Shown: positions 15,445 through 22,073 of the stretch, one piece after another
How positions within the stretch are numbered: the stretch's first letter is position 1
Layout: each line of letters starts with the position of its first letter
From: Candidatus Aminicenantota bacterium
GTDB lineage: Bacteria > Acidobacteriota > Aminicenantia > JAMOAD01
Direction of reading: 5' to 3'
NCBI GenBank assembly: GCA_027070475.1
Contig: JALXDT010000071.1
Span: 1 to 24,741, forward strand
DNA length: 24,741 bases
Made by a program: the position numbers and the translations under genes
Notes under the pieces: generated by a model
Seen by the model: only the letters and a program-made list of their open reading frames with translations
The model's database searches: none
What the model was told of the DNA's origin: nothing

Positions 15445-16842
15445 ATGACTTCAAAGAAAGAGCCTTTTGAAATTCTTGTTTCCTCGGTAAGAAGATATAT
15501 AAATGCGGGAGTAAAGAGCAGGCTCTGGAAATTTTTATCAAAATTAAGACCTGAGGATATAGCAAGAATAACTGATAGGCTTGTTTTTGAGAATAAAAAA
15601 ATCATTTTTGAACTTTTAAAGGAAAAAGACATAACTCTTCTTGCAGAGGTATTAAGTGAAATAGATCCTGAAGATGCAGTTGAACTTTTAAAAGATTTGT
15701 CCCCTAAGGAAATATCGGAAATCTTAAATGAGTTCTCATCTGATGATGCTGCTGAACTATTATCAGAGTTTCCCGAGGATTTGAAGCAAAAGGTAATCCA
15801 GTGTATGAATAAAGAGGAATCCGAAGATGTTAAAGAGCTTTTACAGTATGAAGAGGATACAGCCGGTAGAATTATGTCTACCGATTATTATGCTCTTGAA
15901 GAGAATACTAAAGTAAGTGATGCTATAGCGGCAATTCAGCTTGCCACTGATGTTGAAGTACCTTTTTATCTCTATGTTGTGGATAAGGATTCAAGATTAA
16001 CCGGTGTTGTTTCCCTTAAAAAACTTCTTTTGTATCCTCCGAAAACAAAGCTCAAAGATATAATGTTAAAGGATATAATTTATGTTACAACCGATACTGA
16101 CCAGGAAGAGGTCGCGAGAAAGGTTGAAAGATATAATCTTGTGGCGATACCGGTTGTTGATAAAAACAAAAAATTAGTCGGTGTGATTACTGTTGACGAT
16201 GTCATTGATATTATAAGAGAGGAGGCAACAGAGGATATATACAGAATGGCTGGTGTTGTTGAAGGTGAAAGAATTCAGGATCCTGTTTTTGATTCAATAA
16301 AAAAGAGAATCCCTTGGCTTATGCTTGCGCTTTTGACTACATTTTTTTCAGCTATTGTTATTACATATTTTGAAGGGGTTATTAAAAATGCTGTCATTCT
16401 TGCAGCTTTAATGCCCCTTGTAGCAGCACTGGGTGGAGTTGCCGGTAATCAAACCAATGCTGTTGTCGTGAGAGAGCTTTCAATGGGCGATTTTGACTGG
16501 AAGATGGGCAGAAGACTTCTTCTAAAACATTTTCTTTTGGGAGTAGCTCTGGGAATTCTTGTAGGAGTAGGAGGCGCTGTCTTTATTAAAATTGCTTATA
16601 AATTTCTTCATATAACAACTGGTCTTAATATTGGCATTGATTCCGGAATTATTATGATTTTCGGAATAGGTATATTTTTTAATATTTTAAACGGGCTTTT
16701 AATGGGGACTATAATACCAATGTCATTCAGATTTGTCGGTCTCGATCCGGCTCTTTCTTCAAATATGTTTGTTTCAATGTTTACGGATACTTTTGGATTT
16801 TTTATCTTTTTGCAGCTGGCAAAAGCCTTTTATCATGTATAG
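15445..16842 (+). CDS. mgtE: Magnesium transporter MgtE
   Basis: The protein has the MgtE order: an N-terminal superhelical domain rich in DPEDAVELL and SSDDAAELL repeats, two CBS domains (the DTAGRIM and GVVSLKKLLL region, then PVVDKNKKLVGVITVDDV), a plug helix, and a membrane domain with five hydrophobic helices. Conserved pore-region phrases include PLVAALGGVAGNQT and FTDTFGFF. MgtE is a Mg2+-gated inner-membrane channel; the cytosolic domains sense Mg2+. ATG 15445 gives 465 residues. An in-frame GTG at 15430 would add five (MIKNW), and neither start has a Shine-Dalgarno. I prefer the ATG because a possible -10 ends just before it. It lies 50 nt after rimO, and recO follows after 3 nt. Confidence 0.92.
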   Translation: MTSKKEPFEILVSSVRRYINAGVKSRLWKFLSKLRPEDIARITDRLVFENKKIIFELLKEKDITLLAEVLSEIDPEDAVELLKDLSPKEISEILNEFSSDDAAELLSEFPEDLKQKVIQCMNKEESEDVKELLQYEEDTAGRIMSTDYYALEENTKVSDAIAAIQLATDVEVPFYLYVVDKDSRLTGVVSLKKLLLYPPKTKLKDIMLKDIIYVTTDTDQEEVARKVERYNLVAIPVVDKNKKLVGVITVDDVIDIIREEATEDIYRMAGVVEGERIQDPVFDSIKKRIPWLMLALLTTFFSAIVITYFEGVIKNAVILAALMPLVAALGGVAGNQTNAVVVRELSMGDFDWKMGRRLLLKHFLLGVALGILVGVGGAVFIKIAYKFLHITTGLNIGIDSGIIMIFGIGIFFNILNGLLMGTIIPMSFRFVGLDPALSSNMFVSMFTDTFGFFIFLQLAKAFYHV

Positions 16843-16845
16843 TTT

Positions 16846-17586
16846 ATGAAAATTACTGAAAGAGGATACACTCTCTATTATTATGAAGGGGGGGGGATAG
16901 ATAAAATAGTCTATTTTTTCACTGAAAACAGAGGGGTTATAGCAGGAATTGCAAAGGGAGCTAAAAAGAGCAAGAATCGTTTTGGCGGAAATCTTGAGCC
17001 ATTAAATGAGGTTGAAATTATTCTTTATGAAAAGGAAAACAGGGAAATGCTCATAATAGAAAAGGTTAACATAATAAATGAAAATTTTTCCCTTCTGAGT
17101 GATTTTGACTCATTCAATTATCTTATGACCATAACAGATATAATAATTAAATTTACTCCCCATAATATAAAACAGGAAAAACTTTACAGACTATTTTCAG
17201 CTATAATTAGCTCTCTTCGTAATGGTGGTAAAATTGAAAAACTTTTTTCCTATTTTATTGTCTGGTTTTTAAGAATTGAGGGTATGCTTCCTGAATTTTC
17301 CCGATGTTATAATTGTGGAAAGGAGTATAAAAACTTTGAGGATTTTTATATTTCGGAGGATGGCTCAAGCCTTCTGTGCAGTGATTGTAAAACTTCAAAA
17401 TCCATTTACATCCCTTCATCATTTAAAATCTTTTATCAATTAACAAAATCTATGGCTCCTGCTGAATGCTCTTCAATAGAATTTAGGGAATCGGGGGAGA
17501 TAAGGAGGTTTTTAATAGAGCTTTTGAAAATTTATGGTGAAAAAAAACTAAAATCCTTTGAATATCTTGAAAAGCTTTCCGATTAA
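16846..17586 (+). CDS. recO: DNA repair protein RecO
   Basis: This 246-residue protein has the RecO layout: an N-terminal OB-type domain (about 1-80, with TENRGVIAGIAKGAKKSKNRFGG-like wording typical of the family), a helical domain, and a four-cysteine zinc finger C154-x2-C157 and C178-x2-C181. RecO helps load RecA onto SSB-coated single-stranded DNA, with RecR, in gap repair. Codons 15-17 are GGG GGG GGG, a run of nine G in an AT-rich gene, which is prone to slippage. The start is three bases after the mgtE stop with no RBS, so it is probably coupled. The last four bases overlap the convergent archease gene. RecA itself is encoded on the opposite strand 1.5 kb away. Confidence 0.88.
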   Translation: MKITERGYTLYYYEGGGIDKIVYFFTENRGVIAGIAKGAKKSKNRFGGNLEPLNEVEIILYEKENREMLIIEKVNIINENFSLLSDFDSFNYLMTITDIIIKFTPHNIKQEKLYRLFSAIISSLRNGGKIEKLFSYFIVWFLRIEGMLPEFSRCYNCGKEYKNFEDFYISEDGSSLLCSDCKTSKSIYIPSSFKIFYQLTKSMAPAECSSIEFRESGEIRRFLIELLKIYGEKKLKSFEYLEKLSD

Positions 17587-18011
17587 ATATCAAAGATTAT
17601 GTCAGCATAATAGTAGACTCTTTTTTTTATGATTTTAAGATTATGATAAGTTACAGCCTTTATATCATAGTTTGGAATAAAAGCATTTTCTTTTAATCTT
17701 TTAAAATAAATATTGCCTTTAAGTTCCAACTCAGTTAGCTTGCCAAATTCAGCCTTTGTAAAATGAAGAAAATCCGTTTCATAAAGATAGAGAAGCTCAT
17801 TTAAAAATTTTACCAAAAGGGATTCATATGATTGAGCGGAAAATTTAAACTTTTCCTTTTTTTCATTGGGCATGTATTCTTTTACATCTTTTACTAATAA
17901 TGAGGAAACCCCTTTTGCAGCATTTTGAAAAAGCTCACCGATTGTTTTGCCTCTTACAGAGATTCCGATATCAGCCGTAGTGTAAAATACTTTTATAGCT
18001 TTTGAGTTCAA
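17583..18011 (-). CDS. Archease family protein
   Basis: This 142-residue protein aligns with archease over its whole length. The N-terminal TTADIGISVRGKTIGELFQNAA carries the metal-binding aspartate D14, there is a central SLLVKFLNELLYLYE helix, then KAVTYHNLKI, and the C-terminal IIFDI ends with the second metal-binding aspartate D141. Archease activates the RNA ligase RtcB by helping guanylylation and turnover. No rtcB is in the window. The usual histidine before TAD (HTAD) is threonine here. The start is TTG 18011, overlapping the galU stop as TTGA (18008-18011), with no Shine-Dalgarno; it is the last gene of the minus-strand operon. Its stop overlaps the recO stop on the other strand. Confidence 0.85.
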   Translation of the reverse strand: MNSKAIKVFYTTADIGISVRGKTIGELFQNAAKGVSSLLVKDVKEYMPNEKKEKFKFSAQSYESLLVKFLNELLYLYETDFLHFTKAEFGKLTELELKGNIYFKRLKENAFIPNYDIKAVTYHNLKIIKKRVYYYADIIFDI

Positions 18012-18838
18012 GATATTGATTTTATGAATTTTAAAACTTCTTCTCTTGTGTCTTCTCTTTCAAGGGCAAGCCTTATGTTTGCCTTGACAAAGCCTGCCTT
18101 ATTGCCGGTATCAAATCTTTCTCCTTCAAAAACATAGCCATAAACAGGAATTTTTGAACTTATTTTTTTTATTGCATCTGTTAGCTGAATTTCTCCTTTT
18201 TTACCGGCTTCAAGATTGTCTATTATCTCAAAGATTTCTTTTGGTAAGATGTATCTTCCTATAATCGCAAGTTTTGAAGGAGCCTCCTCAGGCTCGGGTT
18301 TCTCTATTAGATCCTCAATTTTAAAAACCCTTTCATCAATAAATTCACCTTTTACTATTCCATAGGAGCTTACATCTTTTTCCTCTACTTCCATAAGCGA
18401 TATGTATATTCCCGGTCTTTCCTCAAAAGCTTCAATCATCTGAAGGAGAACCGGTTTTTTTGAAAATATAAGATCATCAGGAAGAAGAACTGCAAAATAG
18501 TCTTCATTTACAATCCCTTTTCCATAATTAATAGCATCTCCCAAGCCTTTCGGAAAAATCTGACGCACTGAGATTATCTTAATCATTGAGGATAGGTGTT
18601 TTAATTTATCCTCATACTTTTCTTCAAGGTGAGAATAATCAAAAAAATTAAGTATGGATTCCTTACCGGGGGAGGTTATAAAGATTATCTCATCTATTCC
18701 GGAGTTTTTTATCTCATTGACTCCATAATATATAACGGGGTGGTCCACTACCGGAAAAGCCTCTTTTGGTATTATCTTTGTCATCGGAAGCATTCTGCTT
18801 CCTATTCCGGCTGCTGGTATTATACATTTTTTTATCAT
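18008..18838 (-). CDS. galU: UTP-glucose-1-phosphate uridylyltransferase
   Basis: This 276-residue nucleotidyltransferase has the GalU signature PAAGIGSRMLPMTKIIPKE (8-26), with the catalytic-loop arginine and the lysine K25. It also has PKGLGDAI near 96-103, LLPDDLIF (118-125) and GEIQLTDAI near the C-terminus. It makes UDP-glucose from UTP and glucose-1-phosphate for envelope polysaccharides or glycolipids. The length is slightly under the usual 290-300. GGAGAA lies six bases before the ATG, and the start overlaps the YHS gene stop (ATGA, 18835-18838). A sugar-nucleotide transferase of related specificity is possible but less likely. Confidence 0.9.
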   Translation of the reverse strand: MIKKCIIPAAGIGSRMLPMTKIIPKEAFPVVDHPVIYYGVNEIKNSGIDEIIFITSPGKESILNFFDYSHLEEKYEDKLKHLSSMIKIISVRQIFPKGLGDAINYGKGIVNEDYFAVLLPDDLIFSKKPVLLQMIEAFEERPGIYISLMEVEEKDVSSYGIVKGEFIDERVFKIEDLIEKPEPEEAPSKLAIIGRYILPKEIFEIIDNLEAGKKGEIQLTDAIKKISSKIPVYGYVFEGERFDTGNKAGFVKANIRLALEREDTREEVLKFIKSIS

Positions 18839-19098
18839 TTATTCTTCTCCTCCAAAAACTTTGATTTGCAATTTTCAGAACAAAAATAAAATGTTTCTCC
18901 CTTGTATTCAAGCTTTATTGCATGATCTTTCGGAAGAAAAATACCGCAAACAGGATCCTTAACCAAATCCCCTTTAATAACCTCACTCTTTTTTTCATCT
19001 TTAGTTTTGTTCAAAGGCTCTGTAAGGAACTTGTAAACAAGATAGAGTATATAACCTCCTAAAAATAGGAATAAAAGTTTAAAAAAAATTCTTATCAT
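18835..19098 (-). CDS. Membrane-anchored YHS-domain protein
   Basis: This 87-residue protein has one N-terminal membrane segment (about 4-26) followed by a charged linker and a C-terminal YHS domain (about 45-82) with DPVCG (C51) and FYFCSENC (C73, C77). YHS domains bind metal, often copper or heme-related, and occur at the N-termini of P-type metal ATPases and as small stand-alone proteins. With its single anchor it is likely displayed at the inner membrane; on which side is not clear. The start overlaps the recA stop (ATGA, 19095-19098) and its stop overlaps the galU start, so it is locked into this operon. No link of function to recA or galU is evident. Confidence 0.8.
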   Translation of the reverse strand: MIRIFFKLLFLFLGGYILYLVYKFLTEPLNKTKDEKKSEVIKGDLVKDPVCGIFLPKDHAIKLEYKGETFYFCSENCKSKFLEEKNK

Positions 19099-20129
19099 TG
19101 ACTCTGAAGTTTTTCTCTTATCTCCTTCTCGATTTCCTCAGCTAACTCTTTTTTATTTTTTAATAGATTTCTAACATTTGCTTTACCCTGTCCGAGTCTT
19201 TGTCCCTTGTATGAAAACCATGTGCCTAATTTTTCAACAATTCCCAATTCTACTCCGAGATCTATTATTTCTCCCTCTTTTGATATTCCCTCTCCGTATA
19301 TAATTTCAAGGGAAGCTTCTTTGAAAGGCGCGGCAAGTTTATTCTTAACTATTCTTGCCCTTGTCATAATACCAACCTGTTTTGTTCCTTCTTTGAGGCT
19401 CATTATTCTCTTTACCTCAATCCTAACAGAGGAATAAAATTTTAATGCCTTACCACCCGTTGTGGTTTCAGGACTTCCCATGAAAAATCCGATTTTTTCT
19501 CTGATTTGATTAATAAATATTAAACAGGTTTTTGAGCGGCTAACTATTGCTGTTAATTTTCTCAATGCCTGAGACATTAATCGTGCCTGAAGGCCCATAT
19601 GGGAGTCTCCCATCTCACCTTCAAGTTCTGCCTTTGGAACAAGGGCTGCTACCGAATCTATGACAATAATATCAACAGCTCCGCTTCTTATGAGAGTTTC
19701 GGCTATTTCAAGGGCTTGCTCACCATAGTCAGGCTGTGATATATAGAGATTCTCAATATCAACACCAATTGCTGCAGCATACTTTGGATCAAGAGCATGT
19801 TCCACATCTATAAAGGCTGCTATACCTCCGTTTTTCTGAGCCTCGGCTATTGCATGAAGAGCCAGAGTTGTCTTACCTGATGCTTCATTACCATAGATTT
19901 CTACTATTCTTCCCCTCGGAAGTCCTCCTATTCCCAGAGCTGCATCCAGACTTATTGAGCCTGTGGGAATTGAAGGAATATTTATTACATCAGTGTCCCC
20001 GAGTCTTCTCAGATAACCTTTACCATACTGCTTTTCTATCTGCCCAATAGCTGTTTCAAGAGCCTGTTTCCTTCTATCATCAGTAACCTGAGTTACCTTC
20101 TGATCCTTTCCTCTTTTTTGTGCTACCAT
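19095..20129 (-). CDS. recA: Recombinase A
   Basis: This 344-residue RecA has Walker A GNEASGKTT (80-88), the Walker B region VDIIVIDSVAAL, the loop-2 phrase SPETTTGGKALKFYSS and the C-terminal domain ending in a short lysine/glutamate-rich tail. It forms filaments on single-stranded DNA for strand exchange and triggers LexA cleavage where that system exists; no LexA-type box was recognised nearby. The N-terminus has an unusually polar extension (about 1-25). A strong AGGAGG precedes the ATG and overlaps the end of the upstream DUF167 gene, so expression is at least partly from the yggS promoter; I see no strong promoter of its own. Confidence 0.98.
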   Translation of the reverse strand: MVAQKRGKDQKVTQVTDDRRKQALETAIGQIEKQYGKGYLRRLGDTDVINIPSIPTGSISLDAALGIGGLPRGRIVEIYGNEASGKTTLALHAIAEAQKNGGIAAFIDVEHALDPKYAAAIGVDIENLYISQPDYGEQALEIAETLIRSGAVDIIVIDSVAALVPKAELEGEMGDSHMGLQARLMSQALRKLTAIVSRSKTCLIFINQIREKIGFFMGSPETTTGGKALKFYSSVRIEVKRIMSLKEGTKQVGIMTRARIVKNKLAAPFKEASLEIIYGEGISKEGEIIDLGVELGIVEKLGTWFSYKGQRLGQGKANVRNLLKNKKELAEEIEKEIREKLQSQ

Positions 20130-20139
20130 TAAAAACCTC

Positions 20140-20406
20140 CTAATTTTTCTTATTTAACAATTTATATCTTATTTCTTCAAGATTTTCAATTCCATCTATC
20201 TCAACTATTTTATTTTTTGTCTTTTCCCCTCTTATGATTTTAATTTTTGATTTTGCAATTTTTAGTTTTTTGGATAGAGTTTCAATTAATTCCTTGTTTG
20301 CTTTCCCATCCTGAGGTTTTGAGATTAACTTTATTTTGAGATTATTATCTTCAAATATTATTTCTCTTTTTTTTGAAGATGGAATTACTTTAATCTCTAT
20401 GTTCAA
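20140..20406 (-). CDS. DUF167 / YggU-family small protein
   Basis: This 88-residue protein matches the DUF167 (YggU) family: an N-terminal strand IEIKVIPSSKKREI, then KIKLISKPQDGKANKELIETLSKKL, with the family-typical PPxDGKAN-like core (here KPQDGKAN), followed by IKIIRGEKTKNKIVEI. The function is unknown; homologues often lie near yggT/yggS, as here. The start is TTG 20406, supported by AGGAG six bases upstream, which is formed by the last codons of divIVA. The gap to divIVA is one base. Confidence 0.85.
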   Translation of the reverse strand: MNIEIKVIPSSKKREIIFEDNNLKIKLISKPQDGKANKELIETLSKKLKIAKSKIKIIRGEKTKNKIVEIDGIENLEEIRYKLLNKKN

Positions 20407-20407
20407 T

Positions 20408-20896
20408 CTATTCTCCTAAAATACTCCTGATTTTCTCGTCCTGTTCCTTTTCAAGCTCAATTCTCTCTTTAACTCTTTTCAAATCTTCAATAAGTCTTGT
20501 GATTTCAGATAGTGTTTCCATTTGTGTTCTCTTTAAGTCCCCGATCTCTTCCTGAATTTTTCTGACATCATTGTACGCTTCCTTTGTAATCTCTTCTGCT
20601 TTAAGTTCAGCTTCTTTTATAATAAGCTCACTCTCTTTTAATGTTTTCTCTTTGTATTCATCAACCCATTTTTGTGTGGACATTATTGTTTTCTTCAAAA
20701 GCTCTTCTCTGCTCATAAGATCCTTTATTGTTTCTCTCTGTTTTAAATTTTCCTCTTCAAGACGATCTCTTTCCCTCTGCAATATTTCAAACTGCTCCGC
20801 TATATAAATTAAAAATGATCTTACCTCTTCAGGATCATACCCCTTAAACTTTGTCTTAAACTCCTGTTTCTGGATATCGCTTGGTGTTAAAGCCAT
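20408..20896 (-). CDS. divIVA: DivIVA-domain cell-division/polarity protein
   Basis: This 162-residue protein has the DivIVA N-terminal membrane-targeting segment (MALTPSDIQKQEFKTKFKGY, then DPEEVRSFL, residues 1-29) followed by long coiled coil (about 30-155, with many E/K/R/L heptads). DivIVA-type proteins bind curved membrane at poles or septa and recruit division or growth factors; related GpsB and Wag31 act on peptidoglycan synthesis. AGGAGG precedes the ATG and is made by the last codons of yggT. Its place next to yggT and yggS matches the conserved division-associated cluster found in many bacteria, here without sepF and ylmH. Confidence 0.88.
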   Translation of the reverse strand: MALTPSDIQKQEFKTKFKGYDPEEVRSFLIYIAEQFEILQRERDRLEEENLKQRETIKDLMSREELLKKTIMSTQKWVDEYKEKTLKESELIIKEAELKAEEITKEAYNDVRKIQEEIGDLKRTQMETLSEITRLIEDLKRVKERIELEKEQDEKIRSILGE

Positions 20897-20897
20897 A

Positions 20898-21218
20898 TTA
20901 ACCTCCTATGAGGCTCTTTCGGATAAGAACCTCACCATACATATAAAGTGTATCAAAAATAGTGTATCTTACAAAATAAATTACAATGATTAAAAGTATT
21001 GGAGAAAAATCTATACCCCCGATTACCACAGGCAATCTTCTTCTTATCCATCGGAGTGGAGGATCTGTTATTTCAAAGAGAATTCTGATCATCGGATGAA
21101 CTGGAAATCTGACAAACCAAGAAATAAAAGCGGCTATTACTATTAAGAATATGTAAAGATTTGCTATCAAATCTCCAACAGCTCCAATTGCTTTTAAAAG
21201 ATTTCCTAAAAAGATCAT
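20898..21218 (-). CDS. YggT-family membrane protein
   Basis: This 106-residue protein has two hydrophobic segments (about 15-36 and 70-92) and the YggT core VHPMIRILFEITDPPLRWIRRRLPVVIGG-like region, where TDPPL and the following P and GGIDFSPI are characteristic. YggT/YlmG proteins sit in the inner membrane and are linked to division or nucleoid and chloroplast-thylakoid distribution, with no defined biochemical role. The start overlaps the yggS stop (ATGA, 21215-21218) and a GAGGAG lies just upstream. It ends one base before divIVA. Confidence 0.88.
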   Translation of the reverse strand: MIFLGNLLKAIGAVGDLIANLYIFLIVIAAFISWFVRFPVHPMIRILFEITDPPLRWIRRRLPVVIGGIDFSPILLIIVIYFVRYTIFDTLYMYGEVLIRKSLIGG

Positions 21219-21910
21219 TTATAACTCCTCTCTCCGAATATTCCCCTTCCGATTCTTACCATTGTGGCTCCCTCCTCAATGGCTATCAGGTAATCTTCAC
21301 TCATTCCCATTGAAAGCTCCTCTATGCTTACATTATCTGATACAAATGGTCTGTATCTCTCAAATATTTCTCTCATCTCAATAAAATATTTTCTTGAATT
21401 TTCAGGCTCCGGACTGTATGGTGGAATTGCCATAAAGCCTTTTAAAATCACATTGTTTTTATTACTGATAATATCTAAAACCTCATCAATCTGCTCTTTT
21501 AAAAAACCTAATTTGCTTTTCTCTTCACCAATGTTTATTTCTATCAAAAAGGGGTAGGATATTCCCTTTTCAGCTGCAATTTCATCTATTTTATCAATAT
21601 GTTTGATTTTTGAAACTGATTGGATAATGGAAAATTTTTCCATAATTTTTCTAATCTTGTTTGTCTGAAGTGTTCCTATGAAGTGCCAGTTTATATCCAG
21701 TTCTTTAAGCTCCTCTATCTTTTTTAAAGCTTCCTGATATCTGTTTTCTCCTATGTCCTTTATCCCGGACTCATAAGCCTCTTTAATTGCATCCGAAGGA
21801 AAGGTCTTTGATACTGCAATAATTTTTATATCTCTTTCAATGGACTTTTCCTTTTTTAAAGTTTCTATACTCTTTCTTATATCTATTATTCTCTCTCTAA
21901 TTCCCTTCAT
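21215..21910 (-). CDS. YggS-family pyridoxal-phosphate homeostasis protein
   Basis: This 231-residue protein matches YggS/PLPBP: IAVSKTFP with the PLP-binding lysine K35, GENRYQEALKK (about 54-64), WHFIGTLQTNK (about 75-85), and the C-terminal LSMGMSEDYLIAIEEGATMVRIGRGIFGER. It is a single-domain fold-III PLP protein without known catalytic activity that keeps vitamin B6 and amino-acid pools balanced. It is the first gene of an eight-gene minus-strand operon and has no Shine-Dalgarno; the predicted -10 ends eight bases before the ATG. The alternative start choices downstream would remove conserved sequence. Confidence 0.92.
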   Translation of the reverse strand: MKGIRERIIDIRKSIETLKKEKSIERDIKIIAVSKTFPSDAIKEAYESGIKDIGENRYQEALKKIEELKELDINWHFIGTLQTNKIRKIMEKFSIIQSVSKIKHIDKIDEIAAEKGISYPFLIEINIGEEKSKLGFLKEQIDEVLDIISNKNNVILKGFMAIPPYSPEPENSRKYFIEMREIFERYRPFVSDNVSIEELSMGMSEDYLIAIEEGATMVRIGRGIFGERSYK

Positions 21911-21918
21911 TTCTTTTA

Positions 21919-21947
21919 AGTTTACAGCAATTAACCCAAATAGTCAA
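21919..21947 (-). promoter_or_regulatory. Predicted leaderless promoter of the yggS-to-archease operon
   Basis: On the minus strand TTGACT (21947-21942), 17-nt spacer, TAAACT (21924-21919). The ATG begins at 21910, eight bases after the -10, so the transcript would start at or 1-3 bases before the start codon. The bases between (TAAAAGAA) contain no convincing Shine-Dalgarno. Confidence 0.6.
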
Positions 21948-21973
21948 TATTCCCTTTGCGACAAAGATAATTA

Positions 21974-21988
21974 CAAATTTTAAATTTG
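21974..21988. promoter_or_regulatory. Symmetric AT-rich palindrome between divergent promoters
   Basis: CAAATTT-T-AAATTTG: two perfect 7-base arms with one central base at 21981. That centre is equidistant from the -35 elements of the yggS promoter (ends 21947) and of the aminopeptidase promoter (starts 22015). It could be an operator or activator site shared by both, but AT-rich palindromes arise by chance in such DNA. Confidence 0.3.
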
Positions 21989-22014
21989 AAGATTTTGTTA
22001 TGAATCCTAACCAC

Positions 22015-22043
22015 TTAACTTTTATCTATTTTTATCGTATTAT
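22015..22043 (+). promoter_or_regulatory. Predicted promoter of the aminopeptidase gene
   Basis: TTAACT (22015-22020), 17-nt spacer, TATTAT (22038-22043). A start near 22050 gives a leader of about 24 nt containing AAGGAGGA. Confidence 0.5.
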
Positions 22044-22073
22044 TAATAATTATAATAAAATTAAGGAGGAATT

